A stretch of DNA of 64,000 nt from Bog-793 sp963785415. GTDB lineage: Bacteria > Actinomycetota > Acidimicrobiia > Acidimicrobiales > Bog-793. This document shows positions 18,643 to 25,748 of the stretch, one piece after another (the stretch's first letter is position 1; each line of letters starts with the position of its first letter). A program made the translations under genes and the position numbers. The DNA lies in assembly GCA_963785415.1 (NCBI GenBank), contig CAWAVB010000002.1:59553-123552 (forward strand), read 5' to 3'. Under the pieces are notes generated by a model. That model made no database searches, was not told where the DNA came from, and saw nothing but the letters and a program-made list of their open reading frames with translations.

Positions 18643-18837
18643 TCAGATCCCGAGGATCCGGCGGACGGTTCGGCGGTCGCTCGGCGCGACCTCGGACTCG
18701 CGGCCCAGCCGGCGCGTCTGCACCGACGACTTCTTCTCGAGCAGGTGCGACCTGAAGGGCCTGCGCCGCATCATCTTGCCCGTCCCGGTGATCTTGAACC
18801 GGGCGGCGGCACCCTTGTCAGTTTTCATCTTCGGCAT
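18643..18837 (-). CDS. rpmI: 50S ribosomal protein L35
   Basis: The 64-residue protein has the L35 signature MPKMKTDKGAAARFK, then FRSHLLEKKS, with strongly basic composition and the usual length. It lies between infC and rplT, the universal order. Confidence 0.96.
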   Translation of the reverse strand: MPKMKTDKGAAARFKITGTGKMMRRRPFRSHLLEKKSSVQTRRLGRESEVAPSDRRTVRRILGI

Positions 18838-18893
18838 GATCTACCTCGTCGTTCGCGAATCCCTGGCCCGGCCGACGCCGGGTCGAACGTGCC

Positions 18894-19499
18894 CTAACCC
18901 GCGGCCGCCTCGTCGCCCGGTGGCGCCGGCTCGGCGGGTATCGCCGCCGAACGCGCCGCCTGGCTCTGGCGTGCCCGCTTGTCCGGCGCGAGCACCATCA
19001 CCATGTTCCTCCCGTCGAGGCGCGGCTCAGACTCGACCTTGGCGCTGCCCTCCGTCACCTCGGCGATGCGGTCGAGGATCCGTTTGCCGAGCTCGGGGTG
19101 GTAGACCTCGCGGCCGCGGAACATGATCGTGATCTTGACCTTGTGCCCCTCGGTCAGGAACTTCGCCACCTGGCGTGTCTTCGTGTCGAAGTCACCCGGG
19201 CCGATCTTCGGGCGGTACTTCATCTCCTTGATCCCGACGTTCGTCGCTCGGCGACGTGATTCCTTCTGCCGCTGAGCCTCGTCGAACTTGAACTTCCCGT
19301 AATCCATGATCCGGCAGACGGGAGGATCGGCGAGTGGCGCCACCTCAACGAGATCGAGATCCATCTGCCGTGCGATCGACAGCGCCTCGGGCAACAGCTT
19401 GATGCCGAGTTGCTGTCCTTCTGGATCGACGAGGCGAACTTCGCGGGCGCGGATGCGTTCGTTCATTCGCGGCTCGTTGACGGTGGGGACTGTCGAGAT
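18894..19499 (-). CDS. infC: Translation initiation factor IF-3, probable AUC start
   Basis: From 19466 the frame reads MNERIRAREVRLVDPEG, then VCRIMDYGKFKFDEAQ and the C-terminal IF3 domain, ending in an Ala/Pro-rich tail. ATG 19466 has no ribosome-binding site and cuts the conserved N-terminus short. In the same frame, ATC at 19499 stands 9 nt after AGGAG and gives STVPTVNEPRMNERIR, matching the usual IF3 beginning. Bacterial infC genes typically use a rare start such as AUU, by which IF3 represses its own translation. I therefore place the start at 19499 (201 residues), with 19466 as the conventional alternative. Confidence 0.93.
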   Translation of the reverse strand: MSTVPTVNEPRMNERIRAREVRLVDPEGQQLGIKLLPEALSIARQMDLDLVEVAPLADPPVCRIMDYGKFKFDEAQRQKESRRRATNVGIKEMKYRPKIGPGDFDTKTRQVAKFLTEGHKVKITIMFRGREVYHPELGKRILDRIAEVTEGSAKVESEPRLDGRNMVMVLAPDKRARQSQAARSAAIPAEPAPPGDEAAAG

Positions 19500-19685
19500 T
19501 GGGCATCACTCCTCTCGTTGTTTCGGGACCTCCGACGAAGGACCCGGACCGGGGAATGCGACGCCCAACGGCGCGATCACCGAAGACCCGATGCACTCGC
19601 CCGGACACGACCTCGACGGTGATCGGGTGGGAGTCGCACGTCGTGCAGCCCCGCTTTCCCGCTTATTTGCCCGTAGGCTAGCAGC

Positions 19686-20129
19686 ATGCCCACTCTGTGG
19701 ACACCGGAGGGCGAGCACGGAGTCCCCGACGTGCCCGTAGACGCGGCACCCGAGAAGGCTGCGGGCGGTGCGGCGGACAAGCCCGCCGAGGAGCTGACCG
19801 CGGAGCAGCTGGCCGCCGAGCGCGCCGCGATCGAGCATGAACTCGCCGCTGCGCCGGCCGAGGACATCGTCGCCAATCACTGCTTCGGCCTTTTCCAGCT
19901 CGCCGCGCTCTACCTCACCCAGAGCCCGCCGGATCTTTCGAAGGCGAAGCTGGCGATCGACGCGCTCGGCGCAATGGTCGACACTCTCGGCGACCGGCTC
20001 GGCGAGTCCGCGCCGACCTTGCATGGGGCGCTCGCCCAGATCCGGCTCGCCTTCGTCGAACTGTCCGACAAGGCGGCCGCGACACCAACCGACGGCAACG
20101 GCACGAAGGGCGGGCCGCCCGCCGGTTAG
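19686..20129 (+). CDS. DUF1844 family protein
   Basis: The 147-residue acidic protein has a disordered Ala/Pro/Glu-rich N-terminus (about 60 residues) and then the helical DUF1844 core (FGLFQLAALYLTQSPPDLSKAK, then AMVDTLGDRLGESAPTLHGAL). The gene is commonly found divergent from infC in actinobacteria, as here; its function is unknown. The stop overlaps that of the opposing cold-shock-like gene. Confidence 0.85.
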   Translation: MPTLWTPEGEHGVPDVPVDAAPEKAAGGAADKPAEELTAEQLAAERAAIEHELAAAPAEDIVANHCFGLFQLAALYLTQSPPDLSKAKLAIDALGAMVDTLGDRLGESAPTLHGALAQIRLAFVELSDKAAATPTDGNGTKGGPPAG

Positions 20130-20377
20130 ACCGTCAGGTCACGGGCCTCGAGGCGTCCGCCGTGCCCGGGCGCGACGGAGAAGCGCACCGCCGCGCCGAC
20201 CTCGATCGACCGCGTGCCGTCGGCGATCGCCGTGCAGTGGAACGGGTAACGGCGACCCGCGCTGTCCTCGACCACCCCCAGGCCGGCATCGGCGGCGAAC
20301 TCGACGACCGCTCCGTCGTGGGCTGCGACGAGCGAACCCCAGGGATCAGAGTCCGCGCGCTCGTCACCCTGGATCAA
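20126..20377 (-). CDS. Small cold-shock-domain-like protein
   Basis: The 83-residue protein resembles a cold-shock beta-barrel: GAVVEFAADAGLGVV in place of the usual G-x-V-K-W-F-x-x-x-x-G-Y/F-G, then PFHCTAIADGTRSIEVG and VRFSVAPGHGG. The aromatic RNA-binding motifs are weaker than in CspA, so nucleic-acid binding is likely but unproven. The start is TTG 20377, overlapping the hisG stop by 4 bp (TTGA). It ends in a convergent overlap with the DUF1844 gene. Confidence 0.75.
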   Translation of the reverse strand: MIQGDERADSDPWGSLVAAHDGAVVEFAADAGLGVVEDSAGRRYPFHCTAIADGTRSIEVGAAVRFSVAPGHGGRLEARDLTV

Positions 20378-21252
20378 TGGACGATCTTCGCGAGCGGCAG
20401 CTCGATGATGTCGGTCGCGCCCCGATCCTTCAGCTCAGGGATGAGCACGTTGACCGTCGACTTCGGCACGACCGTCTCGATCGCGAAGCCGCCCTCGCCA
20501 AACAGTTTCGACACCGTCGGCGACTTGAGCGACGGGAGCACGGCGATCACGGCCTCGAGGTCGCGCTCGGCGACGTTGAGCTTCACGAGCACGTGGCTGC
20601 GGGCGTCGAGCGCCCCCTGGAGCAGGGTGAGGATCTGGCCCATGGCGTGGGCCTTGACGGGATCGGCCGCCGCGGTGGGGTTGGCGGCGAGCACGGTGTT
20701 GCTCTCCATGACGACGTCGATCACCTTCAGGCCCGCCGCCTCGAGGGCCCGGCCCGTCTCCGTGATCTCGACGACGGCGTCGGCGATCTCGGGCACCTTC
20801 GCCTCGGTCGCCCCGTAGGAGAGGCGGACGTCGGCCTGCACCCCGTGATCGGCGAAGAACCGCTCGGCGAGCCGCGGGTACTCGGTCGACACCCGCGTCC
20901 CCGCCGGGAGGTCCTCGACGCGGCGCGCCGTCGACGACCCGTGCACGGCGAGGACGATCTGGACCGGCTTCTCGGTCGTCTTCGAGTAAACGAGCTCGCC
21001 GAGCGCGACGACGTTCGCCCCGGTCTCCTCGATCCAGTCCCGCCCCGTGATCCCGAGGTCGAACATGCCGTCGGCCACGTAGACCGGGATCTCCTGGGGA
21101 CGCAGCACGTGCACCTCGTCGATGCGCGCGTCGTCGATCGTGCCGCGGTAGTCGACCTCGGAACTGCGTTGGATCTTCAGGTCCGCCGCGGCGAACAGCT
21201 CCATGGTCTGGCGTTCGAGGCTCCCTTTCGGAACGACGAGTCGGAGCATCAT
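20374..21252 (-). CDS. hisG: ATP phosphoribosyltransferase, long form
   Basis: The 292-residue protein has the HisG periplasmic-binding-like catalytic domain (LRLVVPKGSLERQTM, FDLGITGRDWIEE, MESNTVLAANP) and a C-terminal ferredoxin-like regulatory domain (after about 210), so it is the long, hexameric, histidine-inhibited form that does not need HisZ. It catalyses the first step of histidine synthesis. No other his gene is nearby. Start and stop both overlap neighbours by 4 bp, so it is embedded in the fmt-rpe block. Confidence 0.95.
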   Translation of the reverse strand: MMLRLVVPKGSLERQTMELFAAADLKIQRSSEVDYRGTIDDARIDEVHVLRPQEIPVYVADGMFDLGITGRDWIEETGANVVALGELVYSKTTEKPVQIVLAVHGSSTARRVEDLPAGTRVSTEYPRLAERFFADHGVQADVRLSYGATEAKVPEIADAVVEITETGRALEAAGLKVIDVVMESNTVLAANPTAAADPVKAHAMGQILTLLQGALDARSHVLVKLNVAERDLEAVIAVLPSLKSPTVSKLFGEGGFAIETVVPKSTVNVLIPELKDRGATDIIELPLAKIVH

Positions 21253-21956
21253 GAACCTTTCGGGTCGGACGGGCTCGGTTCGGCGTGGATGACGGACGCG
21301 ACGGCGTCGCGCAGCGCCTCGACGGCGGCGGCGGGATCGGGAGAGTCGAAGATCGCCGCGCCGGCGACGAAGACCCGCGCCCCCGCGGTCGCGGTCCTGG
21401 GGGCGGTCTCCGTGTCGATGCCCCCGTCGACCTCGATCGAGACGGCGAGACCCCGGGAATCGATGGCGGCCCGGGCCTCGGCGATCTTCGGCACGACGTC
21501 GTCGATGAACGCCTGGCCCGGGAACCCCGGGAAGACGGTCATGCAGAGCAGAAGGTCGATCACCCCGAGATACGGCTCCACGTCGGATAGGGGCGTGTCG
21601 GGGTTGAGGGCGAGCCCGACCCGCATGCCCCGGTCGCGGATCGCCGCGGCGAGGCGGGCGGTGCGGCCGATCTCGACGTGGACGGTGACGAGGTCGACGC
21701 CGGCATCGGCGAACCCGTCGAGCAGGTCCTCGGGGTTCGTCACCATGAGGTGGCAGTCGAAGAACGCCGTGCTGTGGCGGCGCAACGAGGCGACGACGGG
21801 CGGCCCGATCGTGAGGTTCGGGACGAAGTGCCCGTCCATCACGTCAACGTGCAGCCAGTCGGTCACGGTCGCGACCTCGCCCGCCGCGGCGGCGAGGGCG
21901 CCGTAGTCGGCCGACAGGATCGATGGGTTTATGCGGAACTCACCGGGCGCGAGCAC
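21249..21956 (-). CDS. rpe: Ribulose-phosphate 3-epimerase
   Basis: GTG 21956 gives a 235-residue TIM barrel of normal length beginning VLAPGEFRINPSILSADYG; the open frame upstream is not conserved. Signature residues are HVDVMDGHFVPNLTIGP, FFDCHLMV (metal His), MTVFPGFPGQAF and IEVDGGI. It interconverts ribulose 5-phosphate and xylulose 5-phosphate. The stop overlaps the hisG start by 4 bp. Confidence 0.95.
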   Translation of the reverse strand: MLAPGEFRINPSILSADYGALAAAAGEVATVTDWLHVDVMDGHFVPNLTIGPPVVASLRRHSTAFFDCHLMVTNPEDLLDGFADAGVDLVTVHVEIGRTARLAAAIRDRGMRVGLALNPDTPLSDVEPYLGVIDLLLCMTVFPGFPGQAFIDDVVPKIAEARAAIDSRGLAVSIEVDGGIDTETAPRTATAGARVFVAGAAIFDSPDPAAAVEALRDAVASVIHAEPSPSDPKGS

Positions 21957-21994
21957 TGGGCGGACACTACCGCCCGGGGCGCGCCCCGCCGTCG

Positions 21995-22870
21995 TCAAGC
22001 GCCGAGGACCTCCGCGGGACCCGGACGCGCGCCGGCGGCCCACGCGGCGAAGGAAAGCGGACCGCGGCCTTCGGACTGGACCTCGACGAGCTCGAGCACG
22101 CCCGCGCCCGTGGCGACTCCTGACCCCGCGAGCCGCCCCGGCGACCCGGGCGCCTCGGCGTCGGCGAAGGGACGCGCCGCGACGACGAGGAGCCGCCGGC
22201 CGCGGTAGGTCGTCCAGGCTCGCCCGGCGCGCACGACTCGGGCGCACTCGACGGCGGAACGGGAGAAGTCGAGCCGCAGTTCGTCCGGCGTGAGCTTCGC
22301 CGCGTAGGTCGGCTCGCCGGACTGCGGCACGGGCTCCGGCAACCCCCCGGGCCGGTCGAGCATCTCGAGGAGGAGCGCCGTGCCGATCCCGCCGAGGCGG
22401 GCGCGCAGCTCGGCGGCCGTCTCCGCGTCGCCGATCACGACCTCCCGGCGGTCGTAGACGGGACCGGTGTCGAGGCCCGCCTCGAGCGCCATGACACAGA
22501 CCCCGGTCGTCGGGTCGCCGGCGAGGATCGCCCGTTCGACCGGCGCCGCGCCACGCCAGCGCGGCAGCAAAGAGAAATGAAGGTTCACCATCGGCAGGCG
22601 GGCCAGCACGTCCGGGGCGACGATCCGGCCGAAGGCGACGACGACGCCGAGCGAGGCGCCCGCCCCCACCGCCTCCTCCACGCGCTCGGTAACCGGGATG
22701 CCGAGCTTCGTGGCGACCGTCTTCACCGGCGTCGGCGAGACGCTGGCCCGGCGGGCGCGCCGGCGGTCCGGCGCGGTGACGACGAGCACGACGTCGTGGC
22801 CTGCTTCGACGAGTGCGCGCAGCGTGCGCGCCGCGACCTCCGGCGTGCCGAGGAAGACGAGCCGACTCAC
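21995..22870 (-). CDS. fmt: Methionyl-tRNA formyltransferase
   Basis: GTG 22870 yields MSRLVFLGTPEVAART, the normal Fmt N-terminus, and a 291-residue protein. The formyl-folate site appears as VNLHFSLLPRWRGAAPVERAI, and ETGVCVMALEAGLDTGPV-like sequence follows. The C-terminal OB-like domain is present but short. It formylates Met-tRNA for initiation. It lies 10 bp after def, and the two activities act on the same formyl group at opposite ends of translation. Confidence 0.94.
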   Translation of the reverse strand: MSRLVFLGTPEVAARTLRALVEAGHDVVLVVTAPDRRRARRASVSPTPVKTVATKLGIPVTERVEEAVGAGASLGVVVAFGRIVAPDVLARLPMVNLHFSLLPRWRGAAPVERAILAGDPTTGVCVMALEAGLDTGPVYDRREVVIGDAETAAELRARLGGIGTALLLEMLDRPGGLPEPVPQSGEPTYAAKLTPDELRLDFSRSAVECARVVRAGRAWTTYRGRRLLVVAARPFADAEAPGSPGRLAGSGVATGAGVLELVEVQSEGRGPLSFAAWAAGARPGPAEVLGA

Positions 22871-22880
22871 GGCCCGCTCC

Positions 22881-23378
22881 CTAGTGACCGTCGGAAAGCG
22901 CGCGTTCGCGCAGGATCCGCATCGCGTCCTTGCGGTCGTCGGGTGCGAGCCGCGAGATGAGGAGCTTCCCGTCGAGGTGATCGACCTCGTGCTGGAAGCA
23001 CCGGCCGAGCAGGTCGTCGGCTTCGACGTCGATCTCGTCCCCGTCGAGCCCGACCCCGACGAGATGGACCTTGGCGGGGCGGACGATCTCCCAGTGCAGG
23101 TCGGGAACCGACAGGCAGCCCTCGAGGTACGTCCACTCCCCCGAGGTCCCGACGATCCGCGGATTGACGACGGCCCCCGGCCCGTCACCGACGTCGTAGA
23201 CGAAGAACCGGCGCTGCACACCGACCTGCGGCGCGGCGAGCCCGACGCCGGGCGCGGCGTACATCGTCTCGAGCATGTCGCCGGCGAACTGGCGGAGCGC
23301 GTCGTCGACCTGGTCGACGTCGAGGGTCGGCTGGCGGAGCACCGGGTCGCCAAAGACCCGGATCGGATGGGTCGCCAC
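22881..23378 (-). CDS. def: Peptide deformylase
   Basis: The 165-residue metalloenzyme has all three deformylase motifs: GVGLAAPQVG (44-53), EGCLSVP (86-92, metal Cys 88) and QHEVDHLDG (129-137, metal His 130 and 134, catalytic Glu 131). It removes the N-formyl group from nascent proteins. It is directly upstream of fmt and 11 bp downstream of ribF. Confidence 0.97.
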   Translation of the reverse strand: MATHPIRVFGDPVLRQPTLDVDQVDDALRQFAGDMLETMYAAPGVGLAAPQVGVQRRFFVYDVGDGPGAVVNPRIVGTSGEWTYLEGCLSVPDLHWEIVRPAKVHLVGVGLDGDEIDVEADDLLGRCFQHEVDHLDGKLLISRLAPDDRKDAMRILRERALSDGH

Positions 23379-23389
23379 GGCCGCCGATC

Positions 23390-24268
23390 CTACCGAGGCC
23401 GTTGCGTTCGGCCCGGGAGCCCGGAGACCCCTTCATCCGGCGCCGAACCGAGACGCTCGACGAACCGCACGGCGATCCGCGCGCCCTCGGCGAGCGTGTC
23501 CGGCACGCCGTCGCCCGCGTCGACGACGCCCGCCGCGAGCTCGATGAGCGTCGGCTCGTCACTGCCGCCGGCGCGCACACGGGCGGTGCCAGTGCCGGTT
23601 GTCCTCGCGACCGACCACGACACGAGGTAATCGTCAGCCGGTGGGACGTGGAGCTCCGCTGGGATCGCGACCAGGCCGGAGGACGAGTCGACCACCTCGC
23701 CGCGCACCTCGTGGTCCCGCCCGAGCAGACGGCGAGCTTCGTCGAGACGCGCTTCGTCGATGAGCGCGCGGATGAGCGACGACGACACGACGGCGTGCTC
23801 GGCATCGTCGGTGACGAGCTCGATCGGCGTGACCGAGAAGCCGAGGCGCGCGCCCATCGATTCGAGCAGGGCCGCGTCGCCGCGGTGCCGGTGGCCGAAA
23901 CGGAAGGTCGATCCGACGACGAGGGCACGCACGCCCAGTTGCTCGACGAGCACACGCTCGACGAAGTCCTCCGCGCTCTGCGCGGCACGGGACGCATTGA
24001 ACTCGAGCACGACGACCTCGACACCGCGGGCCCGCAGCAACTCCAGCTTGTGGTCGAGACCGGTAAGGAGGCGCGGCGCGGAGTCCGGGCGCACGATCGT
24101 CATCGGGTGGCGGTCGAAGGTGACGGCGACGCTCTGCAAACCGGACCGTGCGGCCTGACGCCTCGTCTCGTCGATCAAGCGCCGGTGCCCGAGGTGGACG
24201 CCGTCGAAGGTGCCGATCGTCGCGACGACGTAGCCCTCCCTCTCGACGCGGCGGTCGGGCGCGGCCAT
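23390..24268 (-). CDS. ribF: RibF-type FAD synthetase with a degenerate riboflavin kinase half
   Basis: The N-terminal nucleotidyltransferase domain is clear: GTFDGVHLGHRRL (HxGH-type), VTFDRHPMTIVRPDSAP and VVGSTFRFGHRHRGD. The C-terminal 100 or so residues should be riboflavin kinase, but the G-x-x-x-GR-x-LG-x-PTAN nucleotide/flavin loop is absent. In its place are RGEVVDSSSGLVAIP and a Gly/Thr-rich stretch. As seen, the protein could adenylate FMN, but flavin phosphorylation would need another enzyme. Length (292) is slightly below normal. It sits between truB and def. Confidence 0.88.
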   Translation of the reverse strand: MAAPDRRVEREGYVVATIGTFDGVHLGHRRLIDETRRQAARSGLQSVAVTFDRHPMTIVRPDSAPRLLTGLDHKLELLRARGVEVVVLEFNASRAAQSAEDFVERVLVEQLGVRALVVGSTFRFGHRHRGDAALLESMGARLGFSVTPIELVTDDAEHAVVSSSLIRALIDEARLDEARRLLGRDHEVRGEVVDSSSGLVAIPAELHVPPADDYLVSWSVARTTGTGTARVRAGGSDEPTLIELAAGVVDAGDGVPDTLAEGARIAVRFVERLGSAPDEGVSGLPGRTQRPR

Positions 24269-24387
24269 CGGGTCCCGACCCTACTCGCCGGGAAAGTCGC
24301 CCCAGCCCGCCGTCGGCGAAGTGCGCGTGGCCATCGAGACGGGCGCGACCGCTTCGTCTCCCCTCGCACGGGCCGACCGCGGGACCC

Positions 24388-25314
24388 CTATCCGCCGGGC
24401 GCTTCGGTGCACACGACAACCGTCGGCTTCATGCGGTCAGCCGCATACGCCTCGTAGACGGCGAGCAGCTGTCCGGACCCGTCGAAGACGGCCCAGGGCC
24501 CGTCGCCCGTCGCGCCGACGAGCGGGCGGGGGAGCACCCGACCGTGGGCGATCGCCGCGGCGACCCCGGCGTCGACGGCGACCGCCGGCAGATGGGCGAC
24601 GAGCTCCCCCATCGGCCGTACGTCACCGGGGCCGAGCGCGTCGAGCATCACGGCCCGGTCGACGACGAAGCCACCCACCGCCGTGCGGCGGAGCGCCCGC
24701 AGGTGCGCGCCCCCGCCGAGCGCGGCACCGAGGTCCGCGGCGAGCACGCGCACGTACGTGCCCGACGAGCAGTCGACCTCGACCGCGAAGACCGCCGGAT
24801 CGTCGGTCGCCTCGACGTCGAACCGGAAGACCTCGACCGGGCGCGGTTTGCGTTCGACCTCGACGCCGGCGCGGGCGAGCTCGTGCAGGCGCCGGCCGGC
24901 GACCTTGACCGCCGAGACCATCGGTGGGGTCTGCAGGATCCTTCCGGTGAGCGCGGCCGCGGCGGCGCGCACGCCCTCGAGCGTGACCGACGCCATCTCG
25001 TACGTCCCGGTCACCGTCCCGGAGGCGTCGAGGGTCGACGTCGAGGTCCCCAACACGACCTCGCCGACGTAGGTCTTGGGCAACGCGGTCGCGAACCGCA
25101 AGAGGCGCGTCGCCCGGCCGACCCCGATCACCAGCACTCCGGTCGCGTCCGGGTCGAGGGTACCGGCATGGCCGCAACGCTTCTCGGCGAGGATCCCGCG
25201 CGCCCGGGCGACGACGTCGTGCGAGGTCCACCCCGCCGGCTTGTCGACGACGACGACGCCGTCGAGATCCCGCCGGGCGCGGGGGGTCGGGCCCGCGCCG
25301 GCCCCGGGCGTCAG
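24388..25314 (-). CDS. truB: tRNA pseudouridine55 synthase, probable CTG start
   Basis: The core is unmistakable: GVVVVDKPAGWTSHDVV, then the catalytic Asp in CGHAGTLDPDATGVLV, and a C-terminal PUA-like tail. No ATG, GTG or TTG exists in frame between the conserved beginning and far inside rbfA. The only candidate is CTG at 25314-25312. It sits 4 nt after GGAGG and overlaps the rbfA stop as CTGA, just as other genes here overlap as ATGA. TruB makes pseudouridine 55 in the T-loop of tRNAs. Confidence 0.9.
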   Translation of the reverse strand: MTPGAGAGPTPRARRDLDGVVVVDKPAGWTSHDVVARARGILAEKRCGHAGTLDPDATGVLVIGVGRATRLLRFATALPKTYVGEVVLGTSTSTLDASGTVTGTYEMASVTLEGVRAAAAALTGRILQTPPMVSAVKVAGRRLHELARAGVEVERKPRPVEVFRFDVEATDDPAVFAVEVDCSSGTYVRVLAADLGAALGGGAHLRALRRTAVGGFVVDRAVMLDALGPGDVRPMGELVAHLPAVAVDAGVAAAIAHGRVLPRPLVGATGDGPWAVFDGSGQLLAVYEAYAADRMKPTVVVCTEAPGG

Positions 25315-25697
25315 CTTTCCTCCCCGGACGGAGTCTCGCCCGGCTGGGCGGCATTGGCGCGGCGCAGCGCCTCCTCGATGCGCGCCCCCTCGACGATCGC
25401 CGGGTCGACGACGAATTCGAGGATCGGCGTGCGCTTGAGGCGCGCCTGGGAGGCGATCGCCCGCTGGAGCGCGCGCCGGCGTTCCTCGAGGGCTTCCGCC
25501 GCTCCGGGCGCCAGCGAGGCAAGGTAGACGACGGCGCGGCGCAGGTCCCCCTCGCAGGCGACGTCGGTGATCGTGACGAGGGCGAGCCGGTCGTCGGCGA
25601 CGGCCAGCCGCTCGATCTCCTCGGCGAGCACCTCGTGGACGAGCGCGTTCACACGGGCGAGCCGTGGATAGGGTCGCACGGGACCGCGGCGGCGCAT
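25311..25697 (-). CDS. rbfA: Ribosome-binding factor A
   Basis: ATG 25697 is preferred over ATG 25724 because GGAGAGG precedes it and the RbfA-type start MRRRGPVRPYPRLARVN follows. The 128-residue KH-like protein contains VNALVHEVLAEEIERL and the C-terminal KRTPILEFVVDP typical of RbfA. It assists late 30S maturation. Its stop overlaps the presumed truB start. Confidence 0.92.
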   Translation of the reverse strand: MRRRGPVRPYPRLARVNALVHEVLAEEIERLAVADDRLALVTITDVACEGDLRRAVVYLASLAPGAAEALEERRRALQRAIASQARLKRTPILEFVVDPAIVEGARIEEALRRANAAQPGETPSGEES

Positions 25698-25748
25698 CCT
25701 CGTTCCTCTCCTGTCCCCCGCCATGATCGGGGGGACGGCAATCAGCGA

